A model generated the notes under the pieces. The model was given only the letters and a program-made list of their open reading frames with translations, searched no databases and was not told the DNA's origin. A DNA stretch of 64,000 nt from Mycolicibacterium tusciae (GTDB lineage: Bacteria; Actinomycetota; Actinomycetes; Mycobacteriales; Mycobacteriaceae): NCBI RefSeq assembly GCF_002086795.1, contig NZ_MVIM01000010.1, positions 62,001-126,000 of the forward strand, read 5' to 3'. Below, in pieces: positions 8,042 to 17,683 of the stretch; position 1 is the stretch's first letter; each line of letters begins with the position of its first letter. The position numbers and the translations under genes are program-made.

Positions 8042-9403
8042 ATGACTGATGTGGAGTGGACACCGCTGCCGGTGCCGTGGGCGGTGCGCAGCGTGGACCG
8101 CATCCCCAAACAGCGGTATTACGACCAGGACTTCTATGCGCTGGAGACGGAGCTGTTCTGGCCGCGGGTCTGGCAGATGGCGTGCCGCCTCGAGGAGATC
8201 CCCAAACCCGGCGACTTCGTGGAATACGAGATCCTCGACCAGTCGATCATCGTCGTTCGTGTCGATGACAACACCGTGCGCGCCTACTACAACGCCTGTC
8301 GCCACCGCGGCATGAAGCTCGTCGAGGGTAGCGGGACCCGACGCAGCTTCGTCTGTCCGTTCCACGGGTGGTGCTGGGGACTCGACGGCAAGAACACCTT
8401 CGTGTTGCGCTCCGAGATGTTCGACGACGCCAACCTCGACGCCGACGATCTCACTCTGACGCCGGTGCGGTGCGAGCTGTGGGGCGGATGCGCGTGGATC
8501 AATCTCGACGACGATGCGCCCCCGCTGCGTGACTGCATCGAGCCGTTCGGATCCCGCCACGACGAATTCAAGGTGGAGGCGCTACGCACCGAGTGGTGGA
8601 AATCCTGCCTGCTACCCGTGAATTGGAAGCTGGCCACGGCGGCCTTCATGGAGGGCTACCACGTCCCGCAAACGCACCCGCAGCTGTTGCCGTCGGCGTA
8701 CAGCCCGGATTCGTCATCGGTGCATCCGGTGGTGCAGGCCAGCCTGTATTTCATGCGAACGCTGGGGTCCGGCATGGGCGGTATGACGCACGAGAACGAC
8801 ATCCGCATTGCCGAAGGCCTGCAACACATGTCGCTCCCGGACGATCCCGCCGAAGCGATGGCGACCTGGCGCGGGGCGGTCAACGATGCGGTCACCAGTT
8901 GGCACAGGGCGCGCGACTGCGATTTTCCCGACCTCAACGATCTGGAGCGGCGACGCGTCATCGACCCGATCGGGTTCTGCTTCCCGCACTACTTCATCCT
9001 TCCTCAGTACAGCAGTGCGTCGTCGTATCGCATTCGTCCGCTGGGGCCGGAGGAGACGCTGTTCGAGGTCTGGTCGCTCACCCGCTACCCGAACGATCGA
9101 GCGCCCGTTAAGCCCACCGCGCCGCAGCCGCTGGCTCCCGACGATCCGAGCTGGCCGATGATTCCGGCCCAGGACTTCTCGAACCTGCCCCGGCAGCAGA
9201 AGGGGCTGCACGCCAAAGGATTCGAGTACATGCGGCTGTCCGACCAGATCGAGGGCCTGATCTCGAACTTCGAGCGAGTCATCGATGGCTTTCTCGCCGG
9301 CCTGCCGTACGACCAGCTGGTGCCCGCCATACAGCGCACCAATACGACGATCGATGTGCCCGTCGCCGAGCTCGGGCTGTCGGAAAAGGTTCGCGCATGG
9401 TGA
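8042..9403 (+). CDS. Rieske non-heme iron oxygenase, alpha subunit
   Basis: 453 residues. The Rieske [2Fe-2S] ligands are Cys86/His88 (CRH) and Cys105/His108 (CPFH), with normal spacing. The mononuclear iron site is in EGYHVPQTHP, followed by a catalytic domain of normal length. It would hydroxylate a ring or side chain using O2 and electrons from a reductase that is not adjacent. Its last seven bases overlap the start of the KstD-like gene, so the two are coupled. Site A lies just upstream. Confidence 0.93.
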   Translation: MTDVEWTPLPVPWAVRSVDRIPKQRYYDQDFYALETELFWPRVWQMACRLEEIPKPGDFVEYEILDQSIIVVRVDDNTVRAYYNACRHRGMKLVEGSGTRRSFVCPFHGWCWGLDGKNTFVLRSEMFDDANLDADDLTLTPVRCELWGGCAWINLDDDAPPLRDCIEPFGSRHDEFKVEALRTEWWKSCLLPVNWKLATAAFMEGYHVPQTHPQLLPSAYSPDSSSVHPVVQASLYFMRTLGSGMGGMTHENDIRIAEGLQHMSLPDDPAEAMATWRGAVNDAVTSWHRARDCDFPDLNDLERRRVIDPIGFCFPHYFILPQYSSASSYRIRPLGPEETLFEVWSLTRYPNDRAPVKPTAPQPLAPDDPSWPMIPAQDFSNLPRQQKGLHAKGFEYMRLSDQIEGLISNFERVIDGFLAGLPYDQLVPAIQRTNTTIDVPVAELGLSEKVRAW

Positions 9404-11082
9404 ATTGGGACGCGTCCGTCGACCTACTGATAGCGGGGAGTGGCGGTGGCGGAATGGTTGCTGCCCTGGCCGCGCTCGATGCGGGGATCGAACCGCTGGT
9501 GGTCGAAAAGCAGAGTCTCGTCGGCGGATCGACCGGAATGTCGGGCGGCATGGTGTGGCTGCCCGACAACCCGCTGATGCGTGCATGCGGAATTGCCGAC
9601 TCCCACGAGGACGGCCTGGCCTATTTCGATGACGTGGTCGGCGATATCGGGGAGGCGTCGTCGGCTGCGCGCCGTGAGACATTCCTGACCGCGGGCAGCG
9701 CGATGATCAACCTGCTTGTCGACAACGGTGTTCGGCTCGTGCGGTGCCCGGGTTGGAGCGATTACTACCCGAACCACAAGGGTGGCAACGCCGCCGGGCG
9801 CTCGGTTGAGGGCGTCCCGTATGACGCAGCGCAGCTCGGGGACTGGAGTGACAAGATCCAGCCGTCGATGGCCAAGAACTACGGGTTCGTGATCAAGACC
9901 AACGAGTTGCGCGCGGTGCAGTACTTCAATCGTTCGCCCCGGGCGTTTGGGATCGCGATGCGAGTGTTCCTGCGCACCAGGGCGGCCCGCCTCCGAAGCC
10001 GCGAAATCCTGACCAACGGTGCATCGCTGATCGGTCAGATCTTGCAGGCGCTGATGAACTTCGACGGCGGGACGTCAGTGGGAGGAAGCGGCCAGCCACC
10101 GATTTGGACCGACACCGCCATGGACGACCTCATCGTCGAAGACGGTCGGGTCGTCGGCGCGCGCGTGACGCGCGACGGTACGACGATGAACATCCAGGCG
10201 CGCAAGGGTGTGCTGCTCGCCGCCGGCGGGTTCAGCCGCAACGCCGACATGCGCCGCCGGTACAGCGGCGACCAGCCCAACGAGGGCAAGTGGTCGATCG
10301 CCAACGCCGGCGACACCGGGGAGGTACTGCAGACCGCAATGGCGCTGGGTGCCAAGACGGACCTGCTCGACGAAGCATGGTGGCTGCCAATGGTCTTCAT
10401 TCAGGATCCCGGGGCGGCGTCGCTGGGATCTGGACGGCAGCGCCCCGGCGCGATCTACGTCGACGGCACCGGAAAGCGGTTCTGCAACGAGTCGAACTCC
10501 TATGTCGAAGTCGGCAAGGCGATGTACGCGAACAAGGCGGTGCCCTGCTGGCAGGTGTTCGACGAGGGCTACGTCCGGCGCTACGTGTCGGGGGCGAATC
10601 CGCTGAAGAAGCGCAGCCTGTCGGAGTCCCTGATCGAACAGGGCGCGGTCAAGCGGGCGTCGACGATCGCCGATCTCGCGCGGCAAATGGATGTGCCTGC
10701 CGACGCGTTGGAGCAGACGGTCAAGCGGTTCAACGAATTCGCCGCCAAGGGCCTGGACCCCGACTTCGGACGTGGGCAGTCGGCGTACAACGTCTGCCTC
10801 GGTGATCCGGGCTACCAGCCGAACGCCGCGGTCGGACCGCTCGACTCCGCGCCGTACTACGCGACCAGGGTGTTCCCCGCCGACGTCGGGACGTGCGGGG
10901 GAGTGATCACCAACGAGCACGCCCAGGTGTTGAACGAGCAGGACCAGGTGATCGAAGGTCTCTATGCGACAGGCAATATCACCGCGACGGTGATGGGCCG
11001 GAACTATCTGGGCGCCGGCGGCAGCATCGCCAACACGATGATCTTCGGGTACGTCGCCGCCCGCCACGCGGCCCGCGAGTGA
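9397..11082 (+). CDS. KstD-like FAD-dependent dehydrogenase
   Basis: 561 residues of the 3-ketosteroid-1-dehydrogenase/fumarate-reductase flavoprotein superfamily. The N-terminal dinucleotide motif is AGSGGGGMVAALAA (about residues 13-26), the second FAD contact is GGSTGMSGGM, and the C-terminal block is GRNYLGAGGSIANTM, as in KstD proteins. Such enzymes introduce a double bond next to a ketone in a ring. The start overlaps the Rieske gene by seven bases. The pairing of hydroxylation and 1,2-dehydrogenation echoes KshA/KstD steroid-ring opening. It could act on a non-steroid cyclic ketone. Confidence 0.88.
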   Translation: MVNWDASVDLLIAGSGGGGMVAALAALDAGIEPLVVEKQSLVGGSTGMSGGMVWLPDNPLMRACGIADSHEDGLAYFDDVVGDIGEASSAARRETFLTAGSAMINLLVDNGVRLVRCPGWSDYYPNHKGGNAAGRSVEGVPYDAAQLGDWSDKIQPSMAKNYGFVIKTNELRAVQYFNRSPRAFGIAMRVFLRTRAARLRSREILTNGASLIGQILQALMNFDGGTSVGGSGQPPIWTDTAMDDLIVEDGRVVGARVTRDGTTMNIQARKGVLLAAGGFSRNADMRRRYSGDQPNEGKWSIANAGDTGEVLQTAMALGAKTDLLDEAWWLPMVFIQDPGAASLGSGRQRPGAIYVDGTGKRFCNESNSYVEVGKAMYANKAVPCWQVFDEGYVRRYVSGANPLKKRSLSESLIEQGAVKRASTIADLARQMDVPADALEQTVKRFNEFAAKGLDPDFGRGQSAYNVCLGDPGYQPNAAVGPLDSAPYYATRVFPADVGTCGGVITNEHAQVLNEQDQVIEGLYATGNITATVMGRNYLGAGGSIANTMIFGYVAARHAARE

Positions 11083-11129
11083 ATCCGGCGCGCTGACGCA
11101 CCGCTGCGGTCGGTTTGCGCGCCGAATTC
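11081..11129. terminator. Long inverted repeat, bidirectional terminator or dispersed palindrome
   Basis: Arms 11081-11093 and 11117-11129 match at 12 of 13 positions around a 23-base loop. The repeat lies between the stop of the KstD-like gene (11082, overlapping the arm) and the convergent crotonase (11131). Arms and loop resemble the element at 26355-26405. Confidence 0.65.
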
Positions 11130-11130
11130 G

Positions 11131-11949
11131 CTAGGAGTCGTCGATGAAATCCCTTGGCTTCTTGCCGGATTCGATCAACAGACGCCGTCGCTCCTGAACG
11201 TCGGTGGCCGCGCCGACCATGTTCGTCAGGATGTGGCTCACCTGAAGATGCACCCGCATACCCATCAGCTCGTAGGCCCGCTTTACGTTGTTCTTCACCG
11301 CCATTGACGTGGTCAGCGGAATCTGGCCGATCTTGCGGGCCATCTCCTCGACGGTGTCCTCGAGCTGATCGCGGGGCACCACCTTGTTCAGCAGGCCCCA
11401 CTCCAGAGCCTCCTGCGCGGACAGCGTGGGCGCCAACAGCAGCCAGTCCATGGTGCGATGCCAGTTCATCAGCAGCCACGGCTCGATCATCGTGTGGCCA
11501 CCGGGCTCGCCGAGGCTCTGCGCGAGCGGCATCTGGAAGTACGCATCCTCGGACGCGACGCAGAAATCGGTGAGCAGGCCGAGATAGATGCCGCCGCCCA
11601 TGCAGTAGCCGTGGATCTGCGAGATCGTCGGCTTCGGGAACTCCCACAGGTACAGCGTCGGCCAGAGGAACAAATCGGCGGTGCCCTTGTAAAGATCCTC
11701 GAAAGTGTCCCCGAAATCGGGGTAGGGATTCTCGTCCGGACCCCACCGTGCGACGTGCCCGCCGCAGAACCCCTTGCCGTTGGCCTTCAGGATGACGACC
11801 TTGATCTCCTTGTCGCGGTCGGCCTCCCGCAGGCAGGCGTCGACCTCCTGCACGAGCTGCGCGTCCTTGGTGTTGGCCTTGTCGGGGCGGTTGAGGATGA
11901 TCCGCGCGATCGGCGGCTCACGTTCGTAGATGACCGCTTCGAGCTCCAT
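11131..11949 (-). CDS. Enoyl-CoA hydratase/isomerase (crotonase family)
   Basis: 272 residues. The oxyanion-hole segments KGFCGGHVA (about residues 59-67) and IHGYCMGGG are present, and an acidic residue sits in LGEPGGHTMIEPW at the catalytic Glu region. It resembles the crotonase at 18929, with shared blocks such as ILKANGKGFC and PTISQIHGYC, so the two are paralogues. It is last in the minus-strand operon acyl-CoA dehydrogenase pair, CaiB, crotonase, nine bases after caiB with a GAGACGG ribosome site. It probably hydrates the enoyl-CoA made by the dehydrogenases, or hydrolyses a C-C bond. Confidence 0.9.
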   Translation of the reverse strand: MELEAVIYEREPPIARIILNRPDKANTKDAQLVQEVDACLREADRDKEIKVVILKANGKGFCGGHVARWGPDENPYPDFGDTFEDLYKGTADLFLWPTLYLWEFPKPTISQIHGYCMGGGIYLGLLTDFCVASEDAYFQMPLAQSLGEPGGHTMIEPWLLMNWHRTMDWLLLAPTLSAQEALEWGLLNKVVPRDQLEDTVEEMARKIGQIPLTTSMAVKNNVKRAYELMGMRVHLQVSHILTNMVGAATDVQERRRLLIESGKKPRDFIDDS

Positions 11950-11958
11950 TGCCGTCTC

Positions 11959-13179
11959 CTAGAGAATCGCTCCGTTGTCCTTGGCCGCCGAGATGTCGTC
12001 CCAGTCGAGGTCGAGTTCCAACAGGATCTCCTCGGTGTGCTGCCCATGTTCGGGAGCCCGTGCGGCCGCGGGTGGGGTTTCGTTGAATTGCACTGGCGCG
12101 GCGACGATCTGGTACTCGTTGCCCTGGTCGTCCAGGTTGGCTACGACGTAGCCATTCGGCCTGACCTGCGGATCGTTGAGTGTCTCCTTCGGCGTGGCCA
12201 GCGCGGCCCACACGCCGGGTTCGTCGGCGAGCACCTCGCGCCAGTGGTCCAGATCCTCGCTGGCCAGACGGTCCCCGACGAGCGCGCAAGCCTCGGTGGC
12301 GTTGGCGATCAGATTGCTCGACGGGACGAAGCGTTCGTCGGTGGCGAGTTCCGGCAGGCCGATCCGCTCACAGAACCCCGCCCAGAACCGGTCCGGCTGT
12401 AGGAAGACCATCTGGATCCACCGGCCGTCACGCGTCTTGTAACGGTTGACGAGCGGGTTGATCGCCAGGCCGGGTGGCGCGCCGGGGATGCCGTCGATGT
12501 CGAAGAGATCGGCGACCGAGATCGACGGCGCGATGGTCCACATCGCCTGCGCGAGCAGGGACGAGTCGACGATGCTCGATTCTCCGGTGCGCTCGCGATG
12601 GAACAGCGCGGCACACACACCCCCGGCGAGCGTGATTCCGCCCTGCAGATCACCGAACCCGGGTCCCTGCACCGCGGGCGTCTCGGTGCCGAACGGCGTC
12701 ATCGTGTACGACACTCCGCCGCGGGACAGATAGGTGGCCGCGTCGAAACCGCCTTTGTCACGGTCGGGTCCGCGTACTCCGGTGCCGGTGCCGCGCGCGA
12801 TGATGATGTCAGGATTGAACGAGCGGATGTCATCGACGGTCAGCCGGGCCCGTTCCAGTGCTCCGGGCAGCCAGTTGGTGAGGAAGACGTCCGCGGTGGC
12901 CAGTAGGCGTCCGAAGTACTCGCGGCCGGTGTCGGACTTGATGTCGACGGCGATGCTGCGCTTGCCCCGGTTGCCGATCTCGAGGATGAAATCGATGTGC
13001 GCCCTGGCGTTCTCCTTCGTGAATCCACCGATGACCAGTGCCCGACCCGGATCGCCAGCCTTGACGTCCTCGACCTTGATGACGTCGGCGCCCCAGTCGG
13101 CGAGCGCCGCTCCGGCCGAGGGAACGTATGTCCACGAAGCCAATTCGACGACACGCACACCACTGAGAACTCCGGTCAT
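11959..13179 (-). CDS. CaiB/BaiF family CoA-transferase
   Basis: 406 residues from the ATG at 13179, preceded by GAAAGGAG. Family III CoA-transferase: LSGVRVVELASW at the N-terminus, DWGADVIKVED for the CoA-binding region, and the catalytic Asp in GFGDLQGG. It would move CoA between acyl groups, making a CoA ester without ATP. Its start overlaps the stop of the upstream dehydrogenase (ATGA). Longer upstream frames are antisense to nothing conserved and lack a ribosome site. Confidence 0.92.
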   Translation of the reverse strand: MTGVLSGVRVVELASWTYVPSAGAALADWGADVIKVEDVKAGDPGRALVIGGFTKENARAHIDFILEIGNRGKRSIAVDIKSDTGREYFGRLLATADVFLTNWLPGALERARLTVDDIRSFNPDIIIARGTGTGVRGPDRDKGGFDAATYLSRGGVSYTMTPFGTETPAVQGPGFGDLQGGITLAGGVCAALFHRERTGESSIVDSSLLAQAMWTIAPSISVADLFDIDGIPGAPPGLAINPLVNRYKTRDGRWIQMVFLQPDRFWAGFCERIGLPELATDERFVPSSNLIANATEACALVGDRLASEDLDHWREVLADEPGVWAALATPKETLNDPQVRPNGYVVANLDDQGNEYQIVAAPVQFNETPPAAARAPEHGQHTEEILLELDLDWDDISAAKDNGAIL

Positions 13180-14249
13180 AGCAACTCCTTTCCGACTTCC
13201 TCGAGATACCGGTCCGGTGCACCGAGGAATCCGCTCCAGCCCAACAGTCGCTTCAGATAAAGGTGCGCGTCGTGCTCCCACGTGAAGCCGATACCACCGA
13301 ACACCTGGATCGCCGTATCGCCGACTGCGGTCAGCCGGCCGGCGAACGCCTTGGCGCGCAGGGCGGCCAGATGGTGCTCCGCGGGATCGGCCGCATCGGC
13401 GGCCCACAATGCGTGGATGACTCCGCTACGCGCGAGTTCGACCGCCTCGTACATGTCGACGCACAGATGCTGGACGGCTTGAAAGCTTCCGATCGGCTGA
13501 TCGAATTGCTTTCGCACCTTGGCGTATTCGATGGCGAGGTTCATCACGGTGGTCGCCGCACCGAGCGCGTCGGCGGCGTACGCGATCACGACGTCGTCGA
13601 CGACCGCCCGCAGCACGTCCGCTGGTACGGCCGCGAGCCGCCGGGCGGGAGTGCTGTCGAACGTGACGTCGGCCAGCACACGGGTCGGGTCGACGTGCAC
13701 GCACGACGCCATCGTGATGCTCTCGCACGAGGTGTCGACCGAGTACAACCCGATGCCGTCGGGTTCGTCGGCGAACACCAGGATGACGTCGGCATCGTTG
13801 GCGTCCGGCAGGCCGGTGAGGCTGCCGTGCAGTCTGGCGCCGTCTATCGCTGCCGGGCGGGGACCGAAAAGCGGCCCGACGGTCGTGACGGTGGAACCGT
13901 CCGCGATGCCGGCGAGCAATACGGCCGCATTCCCTTCGGCACCGGTGCGCACCAGGGCTCGCGTCGCCGCGACGGCGGTGGAAATCCACGGACCCGGATA
14001 CAACGCGGCCCCCAGTTCTTCGGCGACCACCCCGGCCTCGACCATCGTCATCCCCGCGCCGTCGCAGTCCTCGGGGACCAGCAAGCCCGTGACGCCCATG
14101 GCCGCCAGCCCACGCCAGACCGCATCCGCTCCAGCGATCTCGTCGTCGAGCATCGGCCGGACATATGTTGCCAGGCTTGCCTTTTCGGTCAGATAGCGCC
14201 GCAGGGTGTCCCGTAGGGCGGTCTGCTCGTCGGTGAGTTCGAGATTCAT
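13176..14249 (-). CDS. fadE: Acyl-CoA dehydrogenase, smaller subunit of a heteromeric pair
   Basis: 357 residues (MNLELTDEQTALR). Acyl-CoA dehydrogenase fold with the C-terminal block QVFGGIGFTWEHDAHLYLKR. It follows another fadE with a four-base overlap and is shorter and more divergent in the middle domain. Mycobacterial adjacent fadE pairs of this kind (FadE26-27, FadE28-29) form alpha2beta2 enzymes that dehydrogenate steroid-type CoA esters. A heterotetramer with the gene at 14246-15403 is the likely state. Confidence 0.88.
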   Translation of the reverse strand: MNLELTDEQTALRDTLRRYLTEKASLATYVRPMLDDEIAGADAVWRGLAAMGVTGLLVPEDCDGAGMTMVEAGVVAEELGAALYPGPWISTAVAATRALVRTGAEGNAAVLLAGIADGSTVTTVGPLFGPRPAAIDGARLHGSLTGLPDANDADVILVFADEPDGIGLYSVDTSCESITMASCVHVDPTRVLADVTFDSTPARRLAAVPADVLRAVVDDVVIAYAADALGAATTVMNLAIEYAKVRKQFDQPIGSFQAVQHLCVDMYEAVELARSGVIHALWAADAADPAEHHLAALRAKAFAGRLTAVGDTAIQVFGGIGFTWEHDAHLYLKRLLGWSGFLGAPDRYLEEVGKELL

Positions 14250-15403
14250 CGCCTTGGCAGCCCCAACACGCGGGTCGCGGTGATGCCCTTGTTGATCTGA
14301 GTCGTCCCACCCGCGATGGTCAGCGAGCGCGACGAGAGCCGACGGTCCATCCATCGGCCGCCGCTGCCGAGCGGCCCGAACACGTCGAACGCCAGCTCGG
14401 CGAGGTCCTGCCCCAGTTCGGCCCACACACTCTTGGCCAGGCTGGCCGAGCCGAGCGCATCGCCGCCGTGCAACATCGCCGATATCGAGCGCTTACACAA
14501 CAACTCGAGGTACTTGATGCGGACCGCGACGTCGCCGAGCCGGCACAGCGTCGCACTGTTCTCCAGCGCCGGCCGGCCGTCGACGGCGTGCTCGCGTAGA
14601 TCGGCCACGAGGTCGCTCAGCTGCATCTCCATCTGCGCGTACAGCCGCGCCGCGCCCGCCCGCTCGTGGCTCAACGTGGTGGTGGCGACCTGCCATCCCG
14701 CGTTGAGTGGACCGAGCAGGGCGTCGGCGGGCACCCGGACGTCGGTGAAGAACACCTCGGCGAAGTCGGCGGCGCCGTTGATGGTCACCAGCGGCCGGAC
14801 CTCGATGCCAGGCAGTTTCATGTCAACAATGAGGCAGGAGATGCCCTTGTGTTTGGAGACGTCCGGGTCGGTGCGCACATAGAGCTGACACCAGTCGGCG
14901 CGGTGCCCCAACGACGTCCAGATCTTCTGGCCGTTGACGACGAAGTCGTCACCGTCGCGGGTCGCGCGGGTGCGCAGCGACGCCAAATCGGATCCCGCTT
15001 CGGGCTCGGACATGCCCTGACACCAGATGTCGTCGGCGCGCATCATTCTGGGGAGGAACCGCCGCATCTGGTCTTCGCTGCCGTATTGCATGATCGCCGG
15101 CGCGATGTTGTTCATGCCGATCACGTTGAGCGACATGGGTGCTCGCGCACGGGTCGTTTCCTCGGCGTAGACCAACTGCTCGAGCACCGTCGCCCCGCGG
15201 CCGCCGTACTCCTGCGGCCAGGAGACCGCACCCCAACCCGCGTCGGCCACGGCCGCGTCCCACGCACGAAGCGTCTCGAACGCCTGTGGATCCCGTCCGC
15301 GATGCCGGTCCGCGGTCTTCACCTCATCCGTCAGATTGGTGGACAGCCACGCGCGTAGCTCCTTGCGGAACGGCTCCACCTCCGCCGGGTATGAGAAGTC
15401 CAC
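14246..15403 (-). CDS. fadE: Acyl-CoA dehydrogenase, larger subunit of a heteromeric pair
   Basis: 385 residues. The FAD/substrate motif CQGMSEPEAGSD (about residues 128-139), KIWTSLGHRADW and the C-terminal GGTTQINKGI are all present. It is first in the minus-strand operon, starting 88 bases from the divergent SDR operon; site B lies in that gap. It forms alpha-beta dehydrogenation of an acyl-CoA, with electrons passing to ETF. The pair with the next gene suggests a bulky (steroid- or terpenoid-like) acyl group. Confidence 0.92.
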   Translation of the reverse strand: MDFSYPAEVEPFRKELRAWLSTNLTDEVKTADRHRGRDPQAFETLRAWDAAVADAGWGAVSWPQEYGGRGATVLEQLVYAEETTRARAPMSLNVIGMNNIAPAIMQYGSEDQMRRFLPRMMRADDIWCQGMSEPEAGSDLASLRTRATRDGDDFVVNGQKIWTSLGHRADWCQLYVRTDPDVSKHKGISCLIVDMKLPGIEVRPLVTINGAADFAEVFFTDVRVPADALLGPLNAGWQVATTTLSHERAGAARLYAQMEMQLSDLVADLREHAVDGRPALENSATLCRLGDVAVRIKYLELLCKRSISAMLHGGDALGSASLAKSVWAELGQDLAELAFDVFGPLGSGGRWMDRRLSSRSLTIAGGTTQINKGITATRVLGLPRR

Positions 15404-15440
15404 GGTTTCCTGTTCGAGATCGGATCGATTGGTTTCTTTA

Positions 15441-15458
15441 TAATTTTAGGTAGTATAG
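15441..15458. promoter_or_regulatory. AT-rich motif, weaker site B of the putative regulon
   Basis: TAATTTTAGGTAGTATAG matches site A at 12 of 18 positions, best in the right half (TA..ATAG). It lies between the divergent fadE (15403) and SDR (15491) genes, the same placement as the stronger sites. Confidence 0.4.
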
Positions 15459-15490
15459 CCACCGCTGGCGACAGGCAGAGAGGTTCGGTC

Positions 15491-16357
15491 ATGGGCAGGG
15501 TGACGGGCAAAGTGGCCCTGGTCAGCGGGGCTGCGCGCGGCCAAGGACGTTCCCACGCGCGCACACTGGCCGCCGAGGGCGCCGACATCATCGCCGTGGA
15601 CATCTGCGCCGACATCGAGACCAACGACTATCCGCTGGCACGGCCGGAAGACCTCGACGAAACCGCGCGGCTGGTCGAGAAGGAAGGTCAGCGCGCTTGC
15701 ACCGAGATCGCCGACGTCCGCGACCGCGTCGGGCTGGCCGCCGCGATAGACCGCGGTGTCGAAGAGTTCGGACAGCTCGACATCGTCGTCGCCAACGCGG
15801 GTATCTGCCCGATGACCGCGGGGCTCCCGCCGCAGGCATTCGTCGACGCGGTCGACGTCGACCTCATCGGCGTCATGAACCTCATTCACGCCAGCATGAA
15901 GCACCTCCACGCCGGCGCGTCGGTCATCGCCACCGGATCGGTCGCGGCGTTCATGGCCACGGCGGTCAACACCAGCGGCATGGACGGCGGCCCCGGCGGG
16001 GCGGGTTACGCCTTCGCCAAACAGATTGTCGCGCACTACGTCAACGATCTCGCCCGCACACTGGCGCCGGAGCAGATCCGTGTGAACGCCGTACACCCGA
16101 CGAACGTCAACACCGACATGCTGCACAGCCCGCCGATGTACAAGGCTTTTCGACCGGATCTGCCCAATCCCACTCGCGAGGATGCCGAGATCGTCTTCCC
16201 GATGATCCAGGGGATGCCGATTCCGTATGTGGAGCCCGAGGACATCAGCGAAGCAGTGCTGTTTCTGGCCAGCGATGCCGCGCGCTACGTCACCGGCCAG
16301 CAGCTGCGCGTCGATGCGGGCGGCTTCCTGAAGATCAAGCCGTGGTCCGGCCCGTAG
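15491..16357 (+). CDS. Mycofactocin-coupled SDR oxidoreductase
   Basis: 288 residues. The Rossmann motif is SGAARGQGRSH and NNAG is replaced by VANAG; after DIC comes the extra loop (DIETNDYPLARPEDLDE) that marks the mycofactocin-associated SDR family. Ser in TGSVAAF and Tyr/Lys in YAFAKQ form the active site. It closely parallels the SDR at 2889. It is first gene of a seven-gene plus-strand operon ending at 21340. It probably converts a ring or side-chain alcohol to the ketone that feeds the E1-type enzyme downstream. Confidence 0.9.
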   Translation: MGRVTGKVALVSGAARGQGRSHARTLAAEGADIIAVDICADIETNDYPLARPEDLDETARLVEKEGQRACTEIADVRDRVGLAAAIDRGVEEFGQLDIVVANAGICPMTAGLPPQAFVDAVDVDLIGVMNLIHASMKHLHAGASVIATGSVAAFMATAVNTSGMDGGPGGAGYAFAKQIVAHYVNDLARTLAPEQIRVNAVHPTNVNTDMLHSPPMYKAFRPDLPNPTREDAEIVFPMIQGMPIPYVEPEDISEAVLFLASDAARYVTGQQLRVDAGGFLKIKPWSGP

Positions 16358-16375
16358 GAGAGGGGAGCAGCGCAG

Positions 16376-16696
16376 GTGCCCAGAGGGATCATGTACGTCG
16401 AGACGATGCCGGCCTCGCCGGATCGTGAAGCCGAATACCACAAGTGGTACAACGACACACATCTGGCGCAAATCCTTTCGGTGGAGGGCATCGTGTCGGC
16501 GCGCCGGTTCGCCCCCAACGACGGCGATGGCCCCTTCATCGCGATTTATGAGCTCGACTGCGACGACCTCGATGCGGCCGTGCAGCGACTTGGGGAACTC
16601 GGCGCCACCGGAACCATGACCGGGCTGGAGAACCTCGCCATGGATCCGAAGCCGATTCCCAAGGTGTACCGCGAGATCGGGTCGTTGGGCCCATGA
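16376..16696 (+). CDS. Small EthD/ABM-like protein
   Basis: 106 residues from a GTG start, chosen because GAGGGGAG lies about eight bases upstream. The text YVETMPASPDREAEYHKWYNDTH resembles small dimeric alpha-beta barrel proteins, in which an H-x-x-W/Y-N-x-x-H pattern is common. Some members are monooxygenases or cyclases, others are helper proteins. It is joined to the SDR (18-base gap) and to E1 alpha (ATGA overlap), so it probably acts in the same step. Its function is not established. Confidence 0.7.
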   Translation: MPRGIMYVETMPASPDREAEYHKWYNDTHLAQILSVEGIVSARRFAPNDGDGPFIAIYELDCDDLDAAVQRLGELGATGTMTGLENLAMDPKPIPKVYREIGSLGP

Positions 16697-17673
16697 CGTA
16701 TCCGCCGGACGTCCAACGCCGGATCTATGCGCTGATGATGCTGATGAAGGCGGCCGATGACCGGCTGTCCAAGGGCATCGGCACCGGCGAGTTCATGTGC
16801 GTGTACTGGCCGTCGCGCGGCCAGGAGGCGATCGCGGCCGCGATGGGTGTCGCGCTGCGTACCGACGATCAGCTGGTGACGACCTACCGCGGGTTGCACG
16901 ACCTGATCGGCAAAGACGTTCCGCTGGAAGAGATCTACGGCGAGATGATGGGGCGCACCGTCGGGGCGAGCCGCGGTAAGGGCGGCACGATGCACATCGC
17001 CAAACCCGAGAAGGGCGTGATGCTGTCGACGGGCATAGTCGGCGCCGGACCGCCCGTCGCGGTCGGGCTCGCGATGGCGGCCAAACGCAAAGGCATCGAC
17101 CGCGTCACGGTGGTGAGCTTCGGTGACGGCGCGACGAACACCGGGTCGTTCCACGAGGCCGCGAACATGGCCGCGCTGTGGGACCTGCCGATGGTGTTCG
17201 TCTGCCAGAACAACCTCTTCGCGGAGATGACACCCACCCACGACACGATGAAACTCGAACGCGTCGCAGACCGTGCGGCCGGTTACGGCATGCCCGGCGT
17301 GCAGGTGGACGGCAATGATCCGCTGGCGGTGCTGGATGTGCTTGCCGAGGCGATCGGCAAGGCACGCAACGGTGAGGGTCCCACCTTCATCGAGTGCGTG
17401 ACCTTCCGCTTCCGCGGCCACTACTTCGGCGATCGGATGCCCTACATCCCCAAAGAGCAGCTGTCGGCGGCGATGGAGGCCGACCCGGTGCCGAGGTTCC
17501 GGAAACACTTGATAGACAACGGTATCTGCACCGACGACGAGCTCAGCGGTATCGACGAGGGCGCCCTTATCAAGGTGCAGCAGGCGCTGGACACAGTCAT
17601 GAGTGCCGAGGCGCCGTCGATCGACGAACTCGACCGCGACGTGTACGCGTCCCCGATCCGCTATCCCGTCTGA
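16693..17673 (+). CDS. Thiamine-diphosphate-dependent dehydrogenase E1 alpha subunit
   Basis: 326 residues of the PdhA/AcoA/BkdA1 family. The ThDP-Mg motif runs from GDGATNTGSFHEA to CQNN about 30 residues later (about residues 143-175), and the phosphorylation-loop analogue FRFRGHYFGD is present. With E1 beta it would decarboxylate a 2-oxo acid or cleave an acyloin/diketone and pass the acyl group to lipoyl-Lys. It is coupled to the small upstream protein by ATGA. The operon lacks an E2 catalytic domain and an E3, which is unusual for this family. Confidence 0.9.
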   Translation: MTYPPDVQRRIYALMMLMKAADDRLSKGIGTGEFMCVYWPSRGQEAIAAAMGVALRTDDQLVTTYRGLHDLIGKDVPLEEIYGEMMGRTVGASRGKGGTMHIAKPEKGVMLSTGIVGAGPPVAVGLAMAAKRKGIDRVTVVSFGDGATNTGSFHEAANMAALWDLPMVFVCQNNLFAEMTPTHDTMKLERVADRAAGYGMPGVQVDGNDPLAVLDVLAEAIGKARNGEGPTFIECVTFRFRGHYFGDRMPYIPKEQLSAAMEADPVPRFRKHLIDNGICTDDELSGIDEGALIKVQQALDTVMSAEAPSIDELDRDVYASPIRYPV

Positions 17674-17683
17674 GGAAGGCGCC

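Noticed and set aside
9397..11082. Calling the flavoprotein a proven 3-ketosteroid dehydrogenase (kstD)
   Set aside because: It shares the fold and C-terminal block, but the active-site tyrosines were not verified; kept as KstD-like.
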